Assembly (NCBI GenBank): GCA_022841465.1
Contig: JALHRL010000001.1
Span: 1 to 64,000 of the forward strand
Source of the DNA: Bacteroidia bacterium
Lineage (GTDB): Bacteria; Bacteroidota; Bacteroidia; B-17B0; Aurantibacillaceae
Reading direction: 5' to 3'
DNA: 64,000 nt
Within the stretch, counting starts at the first letter, position 1. Every line of letters starts with the position of its first letter. The notes below the pieces were generated by a model. That model worked only from the letters and a program-made list of their open reading frames with translations. It ran no database searches and was not told where the DNA came from. Shown one piece after another: positions 16,339 to 24,255 of the stretch. Position numbers and translations under genes: made by a program.

Positions 16339-18579
16339 ATGTTTAAAAAGGAACTGGACCCCGAAGACTATTATTTAAGCCCCGAAGGCTATATAGTTTT
16401 TACAGAAAAGTACCATTTAAAACGTGGACATTGTTGTAAAAGCGGATGCAAACACTGCCCTTACGGTTATAATAAAAAAACCGGAGGCTTTGATAAAGAA
16501 AAACAAAAAACAGAAAACACCATTACAGAAACTAAAGGGAATATGGATAGCAACGAATTTAAAAAGCATATTTTACAAGGGATACCACAGGAACTTCCTG
16601 CACCAAAGCAATACGAAACAAACATTAACCACGCACCTAAACGAAAAGCCATTTTAAATTCGGAAGAAAAAAAATTAGCCATAAAAAATGCGTTGCGTTA
16701 TTTTGAACCAAAACACCATGCTGTTTTAGCAAAAGAATTTTTAAATGAGCTAAATACTTACGGTAGAATTTACATGTACCGTTTTCGTCCTGATTACAAA
16801 ATTTATGCCCGACCTATAAACGATTATCCACACCAATCTATACAAGCTGCTGCCATTATGCACATGTTGAGTAATAATTTAGATTATGCAGTTGCTCAAC
16901 ACCCGCACGAATTAATTACGTATGGAGGTAATGGCGCCGTGTTTCAAAACTGGGCGCAGTATTTGTTAACCATGCAGTATTTGGCTACTATGACAGATGA
17001 GCAAACGCTTGTTTTATACAGCGGCCACCCCATGGGCTTATTTCCTTCACACAAAGATGCGCCGCGCGTGGTGGTAACAAACGGAATGATGATTCCGAAT
17101 TACAGCAAACCCGATGATTGGGAAAAATTTAATGCATTGGGCGTAACGCAATACGGACAAATGACCGCCGGAAGCTTTATGTACATTGGTCCGCAAGGCA
17201 TTGTACATGGAACAACTATTACGGTAATGAATGCTGCACGAAAAGTAGATGAAGAGCGTAACAATCAGCGGCCATCAAAAGGAGAGGGAGCACAACCACT
17301 GCTCTTTGTAACCTGCGGTCTTGGTGGTATGAGTGGTGCGCAACCGAAAGCCGCAAAAATTGCAGGCCTAGTTTCTATTACTGCTGAAATAAACCCTAAA
17401 GCAGTTAAAACACGTTTTGAACAAGGTTGGGTAGATGAGGTACATGATAATTTAGATAAGCTAATTGATGCAGTAAAAATTTCGCAAGAAGAAAAAGAAG
17501 CAAAATCTTACGCTTATCAAGGTAACGTAGTTGATTTGTGGGAACGTTTACTGAAAGAAAACGTGAAAGTAGATATTGGTTCTGATCAAACTTCTTTACA
17601 CAACCCTTGGGCAGGAGGGTATTACCCGGCAGGTTTTTCATTAGAAGAAAGCAATAAAATGATGGCCGAAGAACCGGCACGCTTTAAACAAGAAGTTCAA
17701 AAAACCTTGGTTCGTCATATTAACGCGGTAAATGCACAGGCATCAAAAGGCATGTACTTTTTTGATTACGGAAATGCTTTTTTGTTAGAAGTTTCAAGAG
17801 CAGGAGGAGATGTTTTTAAAAACGGAAAAGACGGAGATTTTAAATACAACTCCTACGTGCAAGATATTTTAGGGCCCATGTGTTTTGATTATGGTTTTGG
17901 TCCGTTTAGATGGGTGTGCACTTCTGCAAACCCCGAAGATTTGGCTACAACCGATAAATTAGCAGAGCAGGTTTTAACAGAAATTTATAAAACAGCACCG
18001 GAAGAAATTAAACCGCAGTTAAACGATAATATTGTTTGGATAAAAGATGCTATGCAGAATAATTTGGTGGTTGGTTCGCAAGCACGCATTTTATATGCCG
18101 ATAGTGAAGGAAGAATTAAAGTTGCTTTGGCAATTAATAAAGCAATTAAAGAGGGAAAAATTTCGGCGCCGGTTGTGTTGGGCAGAGACCATCACGATGT
18201 AAGCGGAACAGATTCTCCGTACAGAGAAACATCTAACATTTATGATGGAAGTAAATTTACTGCTGATATGGCGGTACAAAATTTTGTAGGCGATGCATTT
18301 AGAGGAGCAACCTGGATAAGTTTACACAATGGCGGCGGCGTAGGTTGGGGCGAAGTAATAAATGGTGGTTTTGGTTTGGTGTTAGATGGTAGTGATGATG
18401 CCGAAAGAAGATTACAGCAAATGTTGTTTTGGGATGTAAACAACGGCATTGCACGAAGAAGCTGGGCACGAAACAAAGAAGCGAAGTTTGCCATTAAACG
18501 AGAAATGGAACGCACACCCAATTTAAAAGTTACCTGGGCAAACGAGGTAGATGATGATTTGTTAAGGGGCCTACTTTAG
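16339..18579 (+). CDS. hutU: DUF5522-urocanate hydratase fusion
   Basis: A 746-residue protein. Residues about 5-47 form a DUF5522-like head (DYYLSPEGYIVFTEKYHLKRG, then HCCKSGCKHCPYGY with a Cys cluster). After a Lys/Thr-rich linker, residues 69-746 form a full Bacteroidota-type urocanase: GRIYMYRFRPDY, QHPHELITYGGNGAVFQNWAQ, GHPMGLFPSHKDAPR, the NAD-site GLGGMSGAQPKAA, FRWVCTSANPEDL and LHNGGGVGWGE. The enzyme hydrates urocanate to imidazolonepropionate in histidine breakdown. An internal ATG at 16543, preceded by AAAGGGA, could give a head-less urocanase. No other hut gene is in the window. Confidence 0.92.
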   Translation: MFKKELDPEDYYLSPEGYIVFTEKYHLKRGHCCKSGCKHCPYGYNKKTGGFDKEKQKTENTITETKGNMDSNEFKKHILQGIPQELPAPKQYETNINHAPKRKAILNSEEKKLAIKNALRYFEPKHHAVLAKEFLNELNTYGRIYMYRFRPDYKIYARPINDYPHQSIQAAAIMHMLSNNLDYAVAQHPHELITYGGNGAVFQNWAQYLLTMQYLATMTDEQTLVLYSGHPMGLFPSHKDAPRVVVTNGMMIPNYSKPDDWEKFNALGVTQYGQMTAGSFMYIGPQGIVHGTTITVMNAARKVDEERNNQRPSKGEGAQPLLFVTCGLGGMSGAQPKAAKIAGLVSITAEINPKAVKTRFEQGWVDEVHDNLDKLIDAVKISQEEKEAKSYAYQGNVVDLWERLLKENVKVDIGSDQTSLHNPWAGGYYPAGFSLEESNKMMAEEPARFKQEVQKTLVRHINAVNAQASKGMYFFDYGNAFLLEVSRAGGDVFKNGKDGDFKYNSYVQDILGPMCFDYGFGPFRWVCTSANPEDLATTDKLAEQVLTEIYKTAPEEIKPQLNDNIVWIKDAMQNNLVVGSQARILYADSEGRIKVALAINKAIKEGKISAPVVLGRDHHDVSGTDSPYRETSNIYDGSKFTADMAVQNFVGDAFRGATWISLHNGGGVGWGEVINGGFGLVLDGSDDAERRLQQMLFWDVNNGIARRSWARNKEAKFAIKREMERTPNLKVTWANEVDDDLLRGLL

Positions 18580-18672
18580 AAATAGGAAATTTAGATAAGT
18601 ATTAATTTTATTTTCTGGTCAATTGAATTTGGTTTACAAGAAAAAATTTTCTAAGTTTAAGAAACTAATTTA

Positions 18673-19413
18673 ATGAATTTAAGGGTTAAGTTTCTTTTGC
18701 TTTTAATTGTGTTTACATCATTTAAGGTTAAGGCACAAGTGCTTTGCGGATTTAGTACGTTTTCCCCTGATGAGTTATTTCAAACTAGCTCAATCACAAA
18801 TTATACAAGTACAAATTTGTCATGGAGGTTTCAGGTATGTGAGAATGCGGTAGTTTATGATACAAGTCATAATGGCCTCGCTGTAAGAATGGTTTTATTA
18901 ATGCCAAATAGCTACTATGAGTTAAAAACAACCATAAACACTGCGCAATGTCAAATTTTTGCAAATTCCGGCTCCACTTTTGTTTTAAATCCGGGCTCAG
19001 TAAACGCACAATCTGTTCAGGTTTCATTAGAACCAAACTCATATTTCATTAACCCCGCTAATTTTTCAGTTATGTCTGGCACATGCTCTAATATCAGTTA
19101 CCCTGCTTTTTTAGACACGCTTTGCACCAATTCAACATTAAGTATTAAAGGAGTTAGTAGCGAATTTTTTGACGTTAATATTGTGCCTAATCCAAATGAT
19201 GGGAATTTTAAAATAAACATTGAAAATACACTTATTGGAAGTGGATTTAATTTGTATTTGTATGATTCATTTGGAAAAAGTATAAATTACGTCTCGAATG
19301 TTATTCTAAATGAATATCAATTTAATTTGCCGGATATCCCACCGGGTTTTTATATTCTCAGAATTACAAATGGTGAGAAAAATTTAGTAAAAAGAATAAG
19401 TATAGTTAAGTAA
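18673..19413 (+). CDS. Small T9SS-sorted secreted protein
   Basis: A 246-residue exported protein with a signal peptide ending FKVKAQ. The central part (about 25-160) has Cys residues (LCGFSTF, QVCENAV, TAQCQIF, SGTCSN, DTLCTN) that may form disulfides and resembles no family I can name. The last about 75 residues, from IVPNPNDGNFKINI to LVKRISIVK, are a type A T9SS sorting domain. The spacing from hutU is 93 bases. It converges with the next gene across a strong bidirectional terminator. Confidence 0.8.
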   Translation: MNLRVKFLLLLIVFTSFKVKAQVLCGFSTFSPDELFQTSSITNYTSTNLSWRFQVCENAVVYDTSHNGLAVRMVLLMPNSYYELKTTINTAQCQIFANSGSTFVLNPGSVNAQSVQVSLEPNSYFINPANFSVMSGTCSNISYPAFLDTLCTNSTLSIKGVSSEFFDVNIVPNPNDGNFKINIENTLIGSGFNLYLYDSFGKSINYVSNVILNEYQFNLPDIPPGFYILRITNGEKNLVKRISIVK

Positions 19414-19438
19414 AAAACCAGTTAATTGGTTTGCAAAT

Positions 19439-19470
19439 AAAAAAAGCTGTCAGTACCGACAGCTTTTTTT
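19439..19470. terminator. Bidirectional terminator
   Basis: AAAAAGCTGTC pairs with GACAGCTTTTT (11 bp) around a 6-base loop, with A- and T-runs at the two ends. It separates two convergent T9SS genes. Confidence 0.85.
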
Positions 19471-19488
19471 ATTCAATTGAAAAGTTGC

Positions 19489-20925
19489 TTAAAGCTTAAT
19501 TATTTTTTTGGTAACGCTTTGTGAGTTGTTTGTTATTACGCTCACAAAGTAAACACCTTCAGGGAAATCTTTAACATCTATTAGAGCAGGGCTTTCAGTA
19601 AACTTTTTGTTGTATAAGGTTTGACCTATTGCATTTACAATTACAATGCGGACTTCACCAAGAGGATTATTTAATACAATGTTTAGTTTTTCGTTCGCCG
19701 GATTTGGGAACACACGAATTTCATTTCCGTTACTTATACTTTCTTTTACATCAACAGTACTTAATGGCAGTGTAACAGAATTTGTTGTAGTGTATGCAGC
19801 GGTTGGGTCTAAAATAAACACACCGTTTTGCATGTCGTTGGCAACAATTAAACCGCTTGGTAACCAAACATGCGCACCCCAGTTGCCTTTGTACGGAGTG
19901 TTAGAGTATGTTCCAACAGGTGCGCCTCCTTGCGGATAAGTATCAAAGTAACCGGTTAAATAAGGGTTTGAAGGATCTTTAATATTGTAAACCTGTAAAC
20001 CGTCTTGATACGATGATACAATTAAAAGGCTATCGCCAATTATATAAGGATTGTGTGGCACGCTCGTTGTGTAAGGAATAAAGTTACTTACCGGAGTGAT
20101 GTTGGAAAAATTTTGCACATCAACAATTTGTATGGGCAAACCCGCCGGAACCTCATCACAAAAAACCAGGTACTTTCCGTTTTGCGTTAAATAACTGCTG
20201 TGGTTATAATTGCTACCGGGCGCATAATTGGTGTAAGAACCAACCTGAGAAAAAGTATTACTAGACGTAAGTGTAAATAAATACAGGCCTTGGTAACCGC
20301 AATTTGCATAAACTGTATCGTTTCTGCTGTATAAATCGTGAACGTGTTGTATAAACGGATAATCAGAAGCCAATCTTCTAATTAATGTTGGTGCAGTTGG
20401 TGTTGCTAAACTGTAAACCACCATGTTTGTAAAACCGTTTGTGTAGGTAGAGCTTGATGTATAAAGTTTATCGTTGTCAATCCAAATGGTGTGTGCCATC
20501 ATTAAAATGTTCCAGCTGTCTTCAATAACATGTACGCTATCGGGTAAGTACTGCATATCTATTATTTGGAATCGGTTAGGTGGCGAATCGTCGCTAACTA
20601 CGTAACAATAATTTTGGTAAGTTTTTATTTCTCTCCAAACACAACCGGCTCTTCCCGGAACGTATGCACTTACACTTGGTGTAGATGGGTTTGAAATATC
20701 AATAAAATAAGTACCACTGCTTCCGCCGGAAATAGCATACTCTTTATTTTTATTTGCTTGATACCAAGCCCAACAACCGGAGTAACGCTGGCCACCTTGC
20801 GCAATACCTACGGTGCCCGTGTTAGGGTGAATGTGCCCAACTAAATTTATATTTTGACTGGGATAAGTTTGCGCATTTATTTGTAAAACAAAAAGACAAA
20901 ATAAAAAGAGTATAAGTTTTTTCAT
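19489..20925 (-). CDS. Choice-of-anchor-B LVIVD-repeat T9SS protein
   Basis: A 478-residue exported protein with the signal peptide MKKLILFLFCLFVLQINAQ. Residues about 20-380 form a beta-propeller of LVIVD-like repeats: YFIDISNPSTPSVSAYVPG, IVDVQNFSNITPVSNF and VYNIKDPSNPYLTGYF are examples. The family is the 'choice-of-anchor B' group, in which the propeller is joined to different anchors. Here the last about 80 residues (RVFPNPANEKLNI to SQSVTKKIIKL) are a type A T9SS sorting domain. The role is unknown, possibly surface binding. Transcribed alone from a TACATTTG promoter. Confidence 0.85.
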   Translation of the reverse strand: MKKLILFLFCLFVLQINAQTYPSQNINLVGHIHPNTGTVGIAQGGQRYSGCWAWYQANKNKEYAISGGSSGTYFIDISNPSTPSVSAYVPGRAGCVWREIKTYQNYCYVVSDDSPPNRFQIIDMQYLPDSVHVIEDSWNILMMAHTIWIDNDKLYTSSSTYTNGFTNMVVYSLATPTAPTLIRRLASDYPFIQHVHDLYSRNDTVYANCGYQGLYLFTLTSSNTFSQVGSYTNYAPGSNYNHSSYLTQNGKYLVFCDEVPAGLPIQIVDVQNFSNITPVSNFIPYTTSVPHNPYIIGDSLLIVSSYQDGLQVYNIKDPSNPYLTGYFDTYPQGGAPVGTYSNTPYKGNWGAHVWLPSGLIVANDMQNGVFILDPTAAYTTTNSVTLPLSTVDVKESISNGNEIRVFPNPANEKLNIVLNNPLGEVRIVIVNAIGQTLYNKKFTESPALIDVKDFPEGVYFVSVITNNSQSVTKKIIKL

Positions 20926-20966
20926 GGCAACAAGTTTTAATTAGTAATAATAAAAAGAGTACACCA

Positions 20967-20974
20967 CAAATGTA
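20967..20974 (-). promoter_or_regulatory. TACATTTG promoter element
   Basis: The minus strand reads TACATTTG (TAnnTTTG) about 42 bases before the ATG at 20925. Confidence 0.4.
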
Positions 20975-21085
20975 TAGTGTGTTTTATAAATTTGTATCAC
21001 CAGATATGAATTGAATGTGCCCAGTTGTTATAAAATGAAGAGTTTTTTTAATATCTTAAAACAATGTTGTTTGAGGCGCGAAACC

Positions 21086-21184
21086 CGTCATCGCGAGTGC
21101 CTCCATTACGAAGCGATCTCACATAGAGTTTTATGGTTTATGTATTAGTATTTTAGATTGCTTCGGGCTCCCCTCGCAATGACG
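21086..21184. repeat. REP-like nested inverted repeat
   Basis: Two nested arm pairs: CGTCATCGCGAG (21086-21097) with CTCGCAATGACG (21173-21184), and CGAAGCGATCT (21109-21119) with AGATTGCTTCG (21155-21165), each with one mismatch. The 99-base element sits after the 3' end of feoB. The sequence matches the widely seen CGTCATTGCGAG/CGAAGCAATC type of intergenic palindrome. No second copy is present here. Confidence 0.6.
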
Positions 21185-21201
21185 AAATGTTAGATAAACC
21201 C

Positions 21202-23229
21202 TTAACTTAATAAAACATAAGTTAACCATGCGCCCAAATAAGCCAGGGTGGTTAAATAAACCAACTGTATTGCCGGCCACTTCCAGCTTTTGGTTTCGCG
21301 TTTAACTACCGCAATAGTGCTGATGCATTGCATAGCAAAAACATAAAAAATTAATAAACTGCAACAAACAGCAATTGTATATTTTATATTTCCGCTTTCA
21401 TCTCTTTCATTCAACAAACGTGTTTTAATACTTTCAACATCATCACCTCCTGTGGCGCCATAAATGGTACTCATTGTTCCTACAAAAACTTCGCGCGCGG
21501 CAAAGGAGGTAATGATGGCAATGCCAATTTTCCAGTCGTAACCAAGCGGACGAATAACCGGCTCAATAGCTTTTCCTAAAACACCAATGTACGATGCCTC
21601 TAGTTTTTTTGCGGCAATAAACTCTGTATAGTAATTAGAATCGGCAACACCAACGTGCGGATATTCGGCATGCGCATATTTTTTTTCAATTTCTTCCATA
21701 GCATTACCTGGGCCGTAATTACTCATAAACCAAAGCACAATAGAAATAGCTACAATTATTTTTCCGGCATCAACTACAAACACTTTTACTTTGTTGTAAA
21801 CGGTAAGTAATACGCTTTTCAGTTGAGGTATTCTGTAAACAGGCATTTCCATAATGTAATGCGAAGCCTCTTTTGTTTTTAATAATTTCTTTAAAGCAAA
21901 GGCGGTAATAAATGTAAAAATAAAACCCAGTAAATAAAGTGAAAACAAGGCGAGTCCTTTTAAATTAAAAACACCACCAACAATTTTATCGGGAAACATT
22001 AACGAGATTAATAAGGTGTACACAGGCAAACGTGCCGAACAACTTACCAAAGGCAAAACAAAAATGGTAATTATTCTGTCTTTAAAATTACTAATGGTGC
22101 GAGTTGACATGATAGAAGGCACCGCGCAGGCTGTTGCGCTTAACAACGGAATTACCGAGCGACCATTTAAACCAACCTTACGCATTAATTTATCGGTTAA
22201 AAAACCGGCGCGCGACATGTATCCGGAATCTTCCAATAAAGCAATAAACAAAAACAACAAGGCAATTTGAGGGATAAACATCATTACGCCACTAACACCG
22301 CTGATAATTCCATCGGAAACCAAATCGCGAAAAACACCTTCGCTAAATGTTTCTTTAATGGTGCTGCCTATTTGTAAAAAAAGCATTTCAATCCAAGCCA
22401 TTGGATATTCGGCCACATAAAAAATGAACTGAAAAATTACAAATAATACAGTGAGCAATGTTGCATAACCAAAAAAAGGATGCGTAAGCACACGATCTAT
22501 TTTTTGCGAGCTAACTTTTAATTTCATTTTTTGCGGCGATTTTACGCACACACTTGTAATGTATTTTATTTTTTTAAAACGCTCTATTTTTTCGTTTTCT
22601 TCCCACTCTAAAAAAGCTGTTTTATCGGCGTCTTTTAAAATAAATTGTTCTAATACTTTCGACTTTAAAGAAACACTATTATTTAAATCAATAAAATGTG
22701 CTTTGGGAATTTCAGCGTATACAATTGCTTTTTTTAAATTTTCAATTCCTGTTTTGTTTCTTGAATCAACTTCAATTATTTCAGTACCTAATAATTCTTT
22801 TAGTCGCGGAGTATCAATAAAAATGTTTTGTTCTTTTGCTTCATCAATTAAATTTAAAACCAAAACGGTTTTTAAACCCAAATCAATGGCTTGTGTTGCT
22901 AAAAGCAAATTGCGTTTTAAATTAGTTGAATCTAACACCACTACCACCACATCCGTTTTTTCTTTGTCAGATAAAAGTGTTTTAATGGCTACTTCTTCAT
23001 CTAAGGATTTAAAATGCAAGCTGTAGGTGCCCGGTAAATCAAGTACTTTTATTTTGTAAGGAATAGCATTGTTTTCAAAATTGAAAAAACCCTCCAGCTT
23101 ATCTACCGTTACTCCGGCATAATTTCCCGTTTTTTGATTTAAACCGGTCAGCGCATTAAATAGGGTAGATTTTCCCGAATTAGGATTACCAATTAAAGCA
23201 ACACGAAGAATTTGTTTTTCAGACACCAC
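21202..23229 (-). CDS. feoB: Ferrous iron transporter FeoB
   Basis: A 675-residue inner-membrane Fe(II) transporter. An N-terminal G domain carries G1 GNPNSGKS (14-21), G3 DLPG (LDLPGTYSL) and G4 NLID, followed by a helical spacer and a membrane region with two Gate repeats and the FeoB core. The start is one of two adjacent GTG codons (23229 or 23226). It lies 2 bases after feoA, forming a two-gene operon. No feoC is present, as usual outside Gammaproteobacteria. A REP-like element follows the gene. Confidence 0.96.
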   Translation of the reverse strand: MVSEKQILRVALIGNPNSGKSTLFNALTGLNQKTGNYAGVTVDKLEGFFNFENNAIPYKIKVLDLPGTYSLHFKSLDEEVAIKTLLSDKEKTDVVVVVLDSTNLKRNLLLATQAIDLGLKTVLVLNLIDEAKEQNIFIDTPRLKELLGTEIIEVDSRNKTGIENLKKAIVYAEIPKAHFIDLNNSVSLKSKVLEQFILKDADKTAFLEWEENEKIERFKKIKYITSVCVKSPQKMKLKVSSQKIDRVLTHPFFGYATLLTVLFVIFQFIFYVAEYPMAWIEMLFLQIGSTIKETFSEGVFRDLVSDGIISGVSGVMMFIPQIALLFLFIALLEDSGYMSRAGFLTDKLMRKVGLNGRSVIPLLSATACAVPSIMSTRTISNFKDRIITIFVLPLVSCSARLPVYTLLISLMFPDKIVGGVFNLKGLALFSLYLLGFIFTFITAFALKKLLKTKEASHYIMEMPVYRIPQLKSVLLTVYNKVKVFVVDAGKIIVAISIVLWFMSNYGPGNAMEEIEKKYAHAEYPHVGVADSNYYTEFIAAKKLEASYIGVLGKAIEPVIRPLGYDWKIGIAIITSFAAREVFVGTMSTIYGATGGDDVESIKTRLLNERDESGNIKYTIAVCCSLLIFYVFAMQCISTIAVVKRETKSWKWPAIQLVYLTTLAYLGAWLTYVLLS

Positions 23230-23231
23230 GT

Positions 23232-23462
23232 TTAGTTTAAAACCTCAACAAGCACGTTTTCGGCTTCGTTTTTACGCAGGCTAAGTTCGTAACCTGCTAC
23301 GTAAATTGCAAACGGGCAGCCTAAGGGCGCTGTTTTTGATAATTCTACCTCTTCCCCCGGAATGCAGCCCATGTCTAACAAGCGCGCTTTATACGGACTT
23401 TCCTTTAACTCCGCAATTACGGCCTGTTCGCCCGCTTTTAAATCTGATAATGGTTTTAACAT
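23232..23462 (-). CDS. feoA: FeoA cytoplasmic iron-transport protein
   Basis: A 76-residue SH3-like protein that supports FeoB function. The ATG at 23462 gives MLKPLSDLKAGEQAVI; a longer TTG reading at 23477 is unlikely. Typical FeoA features are ARLLDMGCIPGEEVEL and the final GYELSLRKNEAENVLV strand. It is the first gene of the feoAB operon. No Fur box could be identified with confidence. Confidence 0.92.
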   Translation of the reverse strand: MLKPLSDLKAGEQAVIAELKESPYKARLLDMGCIPGEEVELSKTAPLGCPFAIYVAGYELSLRKNEAENVLVEVLN

Positions 23463-23527
23463 GGTTTTAGGCCTCAAAGCTCAATAAAATCAAGCATTTA
23501 TAAAATACCCCGTTTAGGGTATTTGGG

Positions 23528-24085
23528 TTAGTTGCTTTTACTAACGGAACCTTTCTTTTTGAAATGATACTCCATTCGTATATTTTCATTATTAAAATCT
23601 AAATCTTTTAACACTAATAGATTTTCGTTAAATTTCAAAATCTTAAAGGTTCTTTTAAATCGTTTTTCATTGTTAGGAGGAAAATCTAGTTTATATTTTA
23701 TGTTATGAAAAACAAGAAGAGAATCCTTTAAATTAATTTTATATTTTGAAACGCAGGTATATGAAAACATGCCATTTTGAATATCCCAATCATATTCTAC
23801 AAGGGTATCGCCTTTTTTAAATCCATCATTGTCTTTACTAGAAATAAAAAAGCGCATTAAAAATTTACCGGTGGGCCTATTATCTCTTTCGGCTATTTTG
23901 AGGTTATCCTCTAATTTTTTTTGGTTTTTACCACAAACAATTTTTGTTGTAATATAATTTTTTCCGACTAATAGATTTACCTTGTCAGCATTTTGAGAAT
24001 TTAAGAAGTGGCAAGCGAAAATTAAAATTGCACACAAAGCGTATTTTAACTCTAAGAATTTATTAGTATAGGAAAGCTTACTCAC
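23528..24085 (-). CDS. Exported protein of unknown function
   Basis: A 185-residue protein starting at a GTG (24085), with a hydrophobic signal-like segment (YALCAILIFACHFLNSQ) after a short charged start. The mature part is Lys/Asn-rich with predicted beta-strands: NLLVGKNYITTKIV, KFLMRFFISSKDN, TLVEYDWDIQNGMFSY and IRMEYHFKKKG. No named family was recognised. It is 65 bases upstream of feoA on the same strand; a link to iron uptake is not supported by any motif. Confidence 0.6.
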   Translation of the reverse strand: MSKLSYTNKFLELKYALCAILIFACHFLNSQNADKVNLLVGKNYITTKIVCGKNQKKLEDNLKIAERDNRPTGKFLMRFFISSKDNDGFKKGDTLVEYDWDIQNGMFSYTCVSKYKINLKDSLLVFHNIKYKLDFPPNNEKRFKRTFKILKFNENLLVLKDLDFNNENIRMEYHFKKKGSVSKSN

Positions 24086-24245
24086 CCTTGTGCTGTTTTT
24101 ACTTTTTATTATTAATTAAAGGTAAAAATTTAAATCACTCAGTTTAGGGTATTTAAGTTTAAACAATATGCCTTTTGGTATGTTTAATGTTTATTAACGA
24201 ACTAAAAAACAATAAAATAGGCTTTAATCGTTAAGGTAAAAATTA

Positions 24246-24253
24246 TATCTTTG
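24246..24253 (+). promoter_or_regulatory. TATCTTTG promoter element, dxs
   Basis: TATCTTTG ends 2 bases before the ATG at 24256. The transcript would start at or just inside the start codon pair ATGATG, so the mRNA is predicted to be leaderless and translation may begin at 24259. Confidence 0.5.
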
Positions 24254-24255
24254 TA

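Noticed and set aside
22559-23026. A 155-codon plus-strand open frame
   Set aside because: Antisense to the G domain of feoB; no start region or family features.
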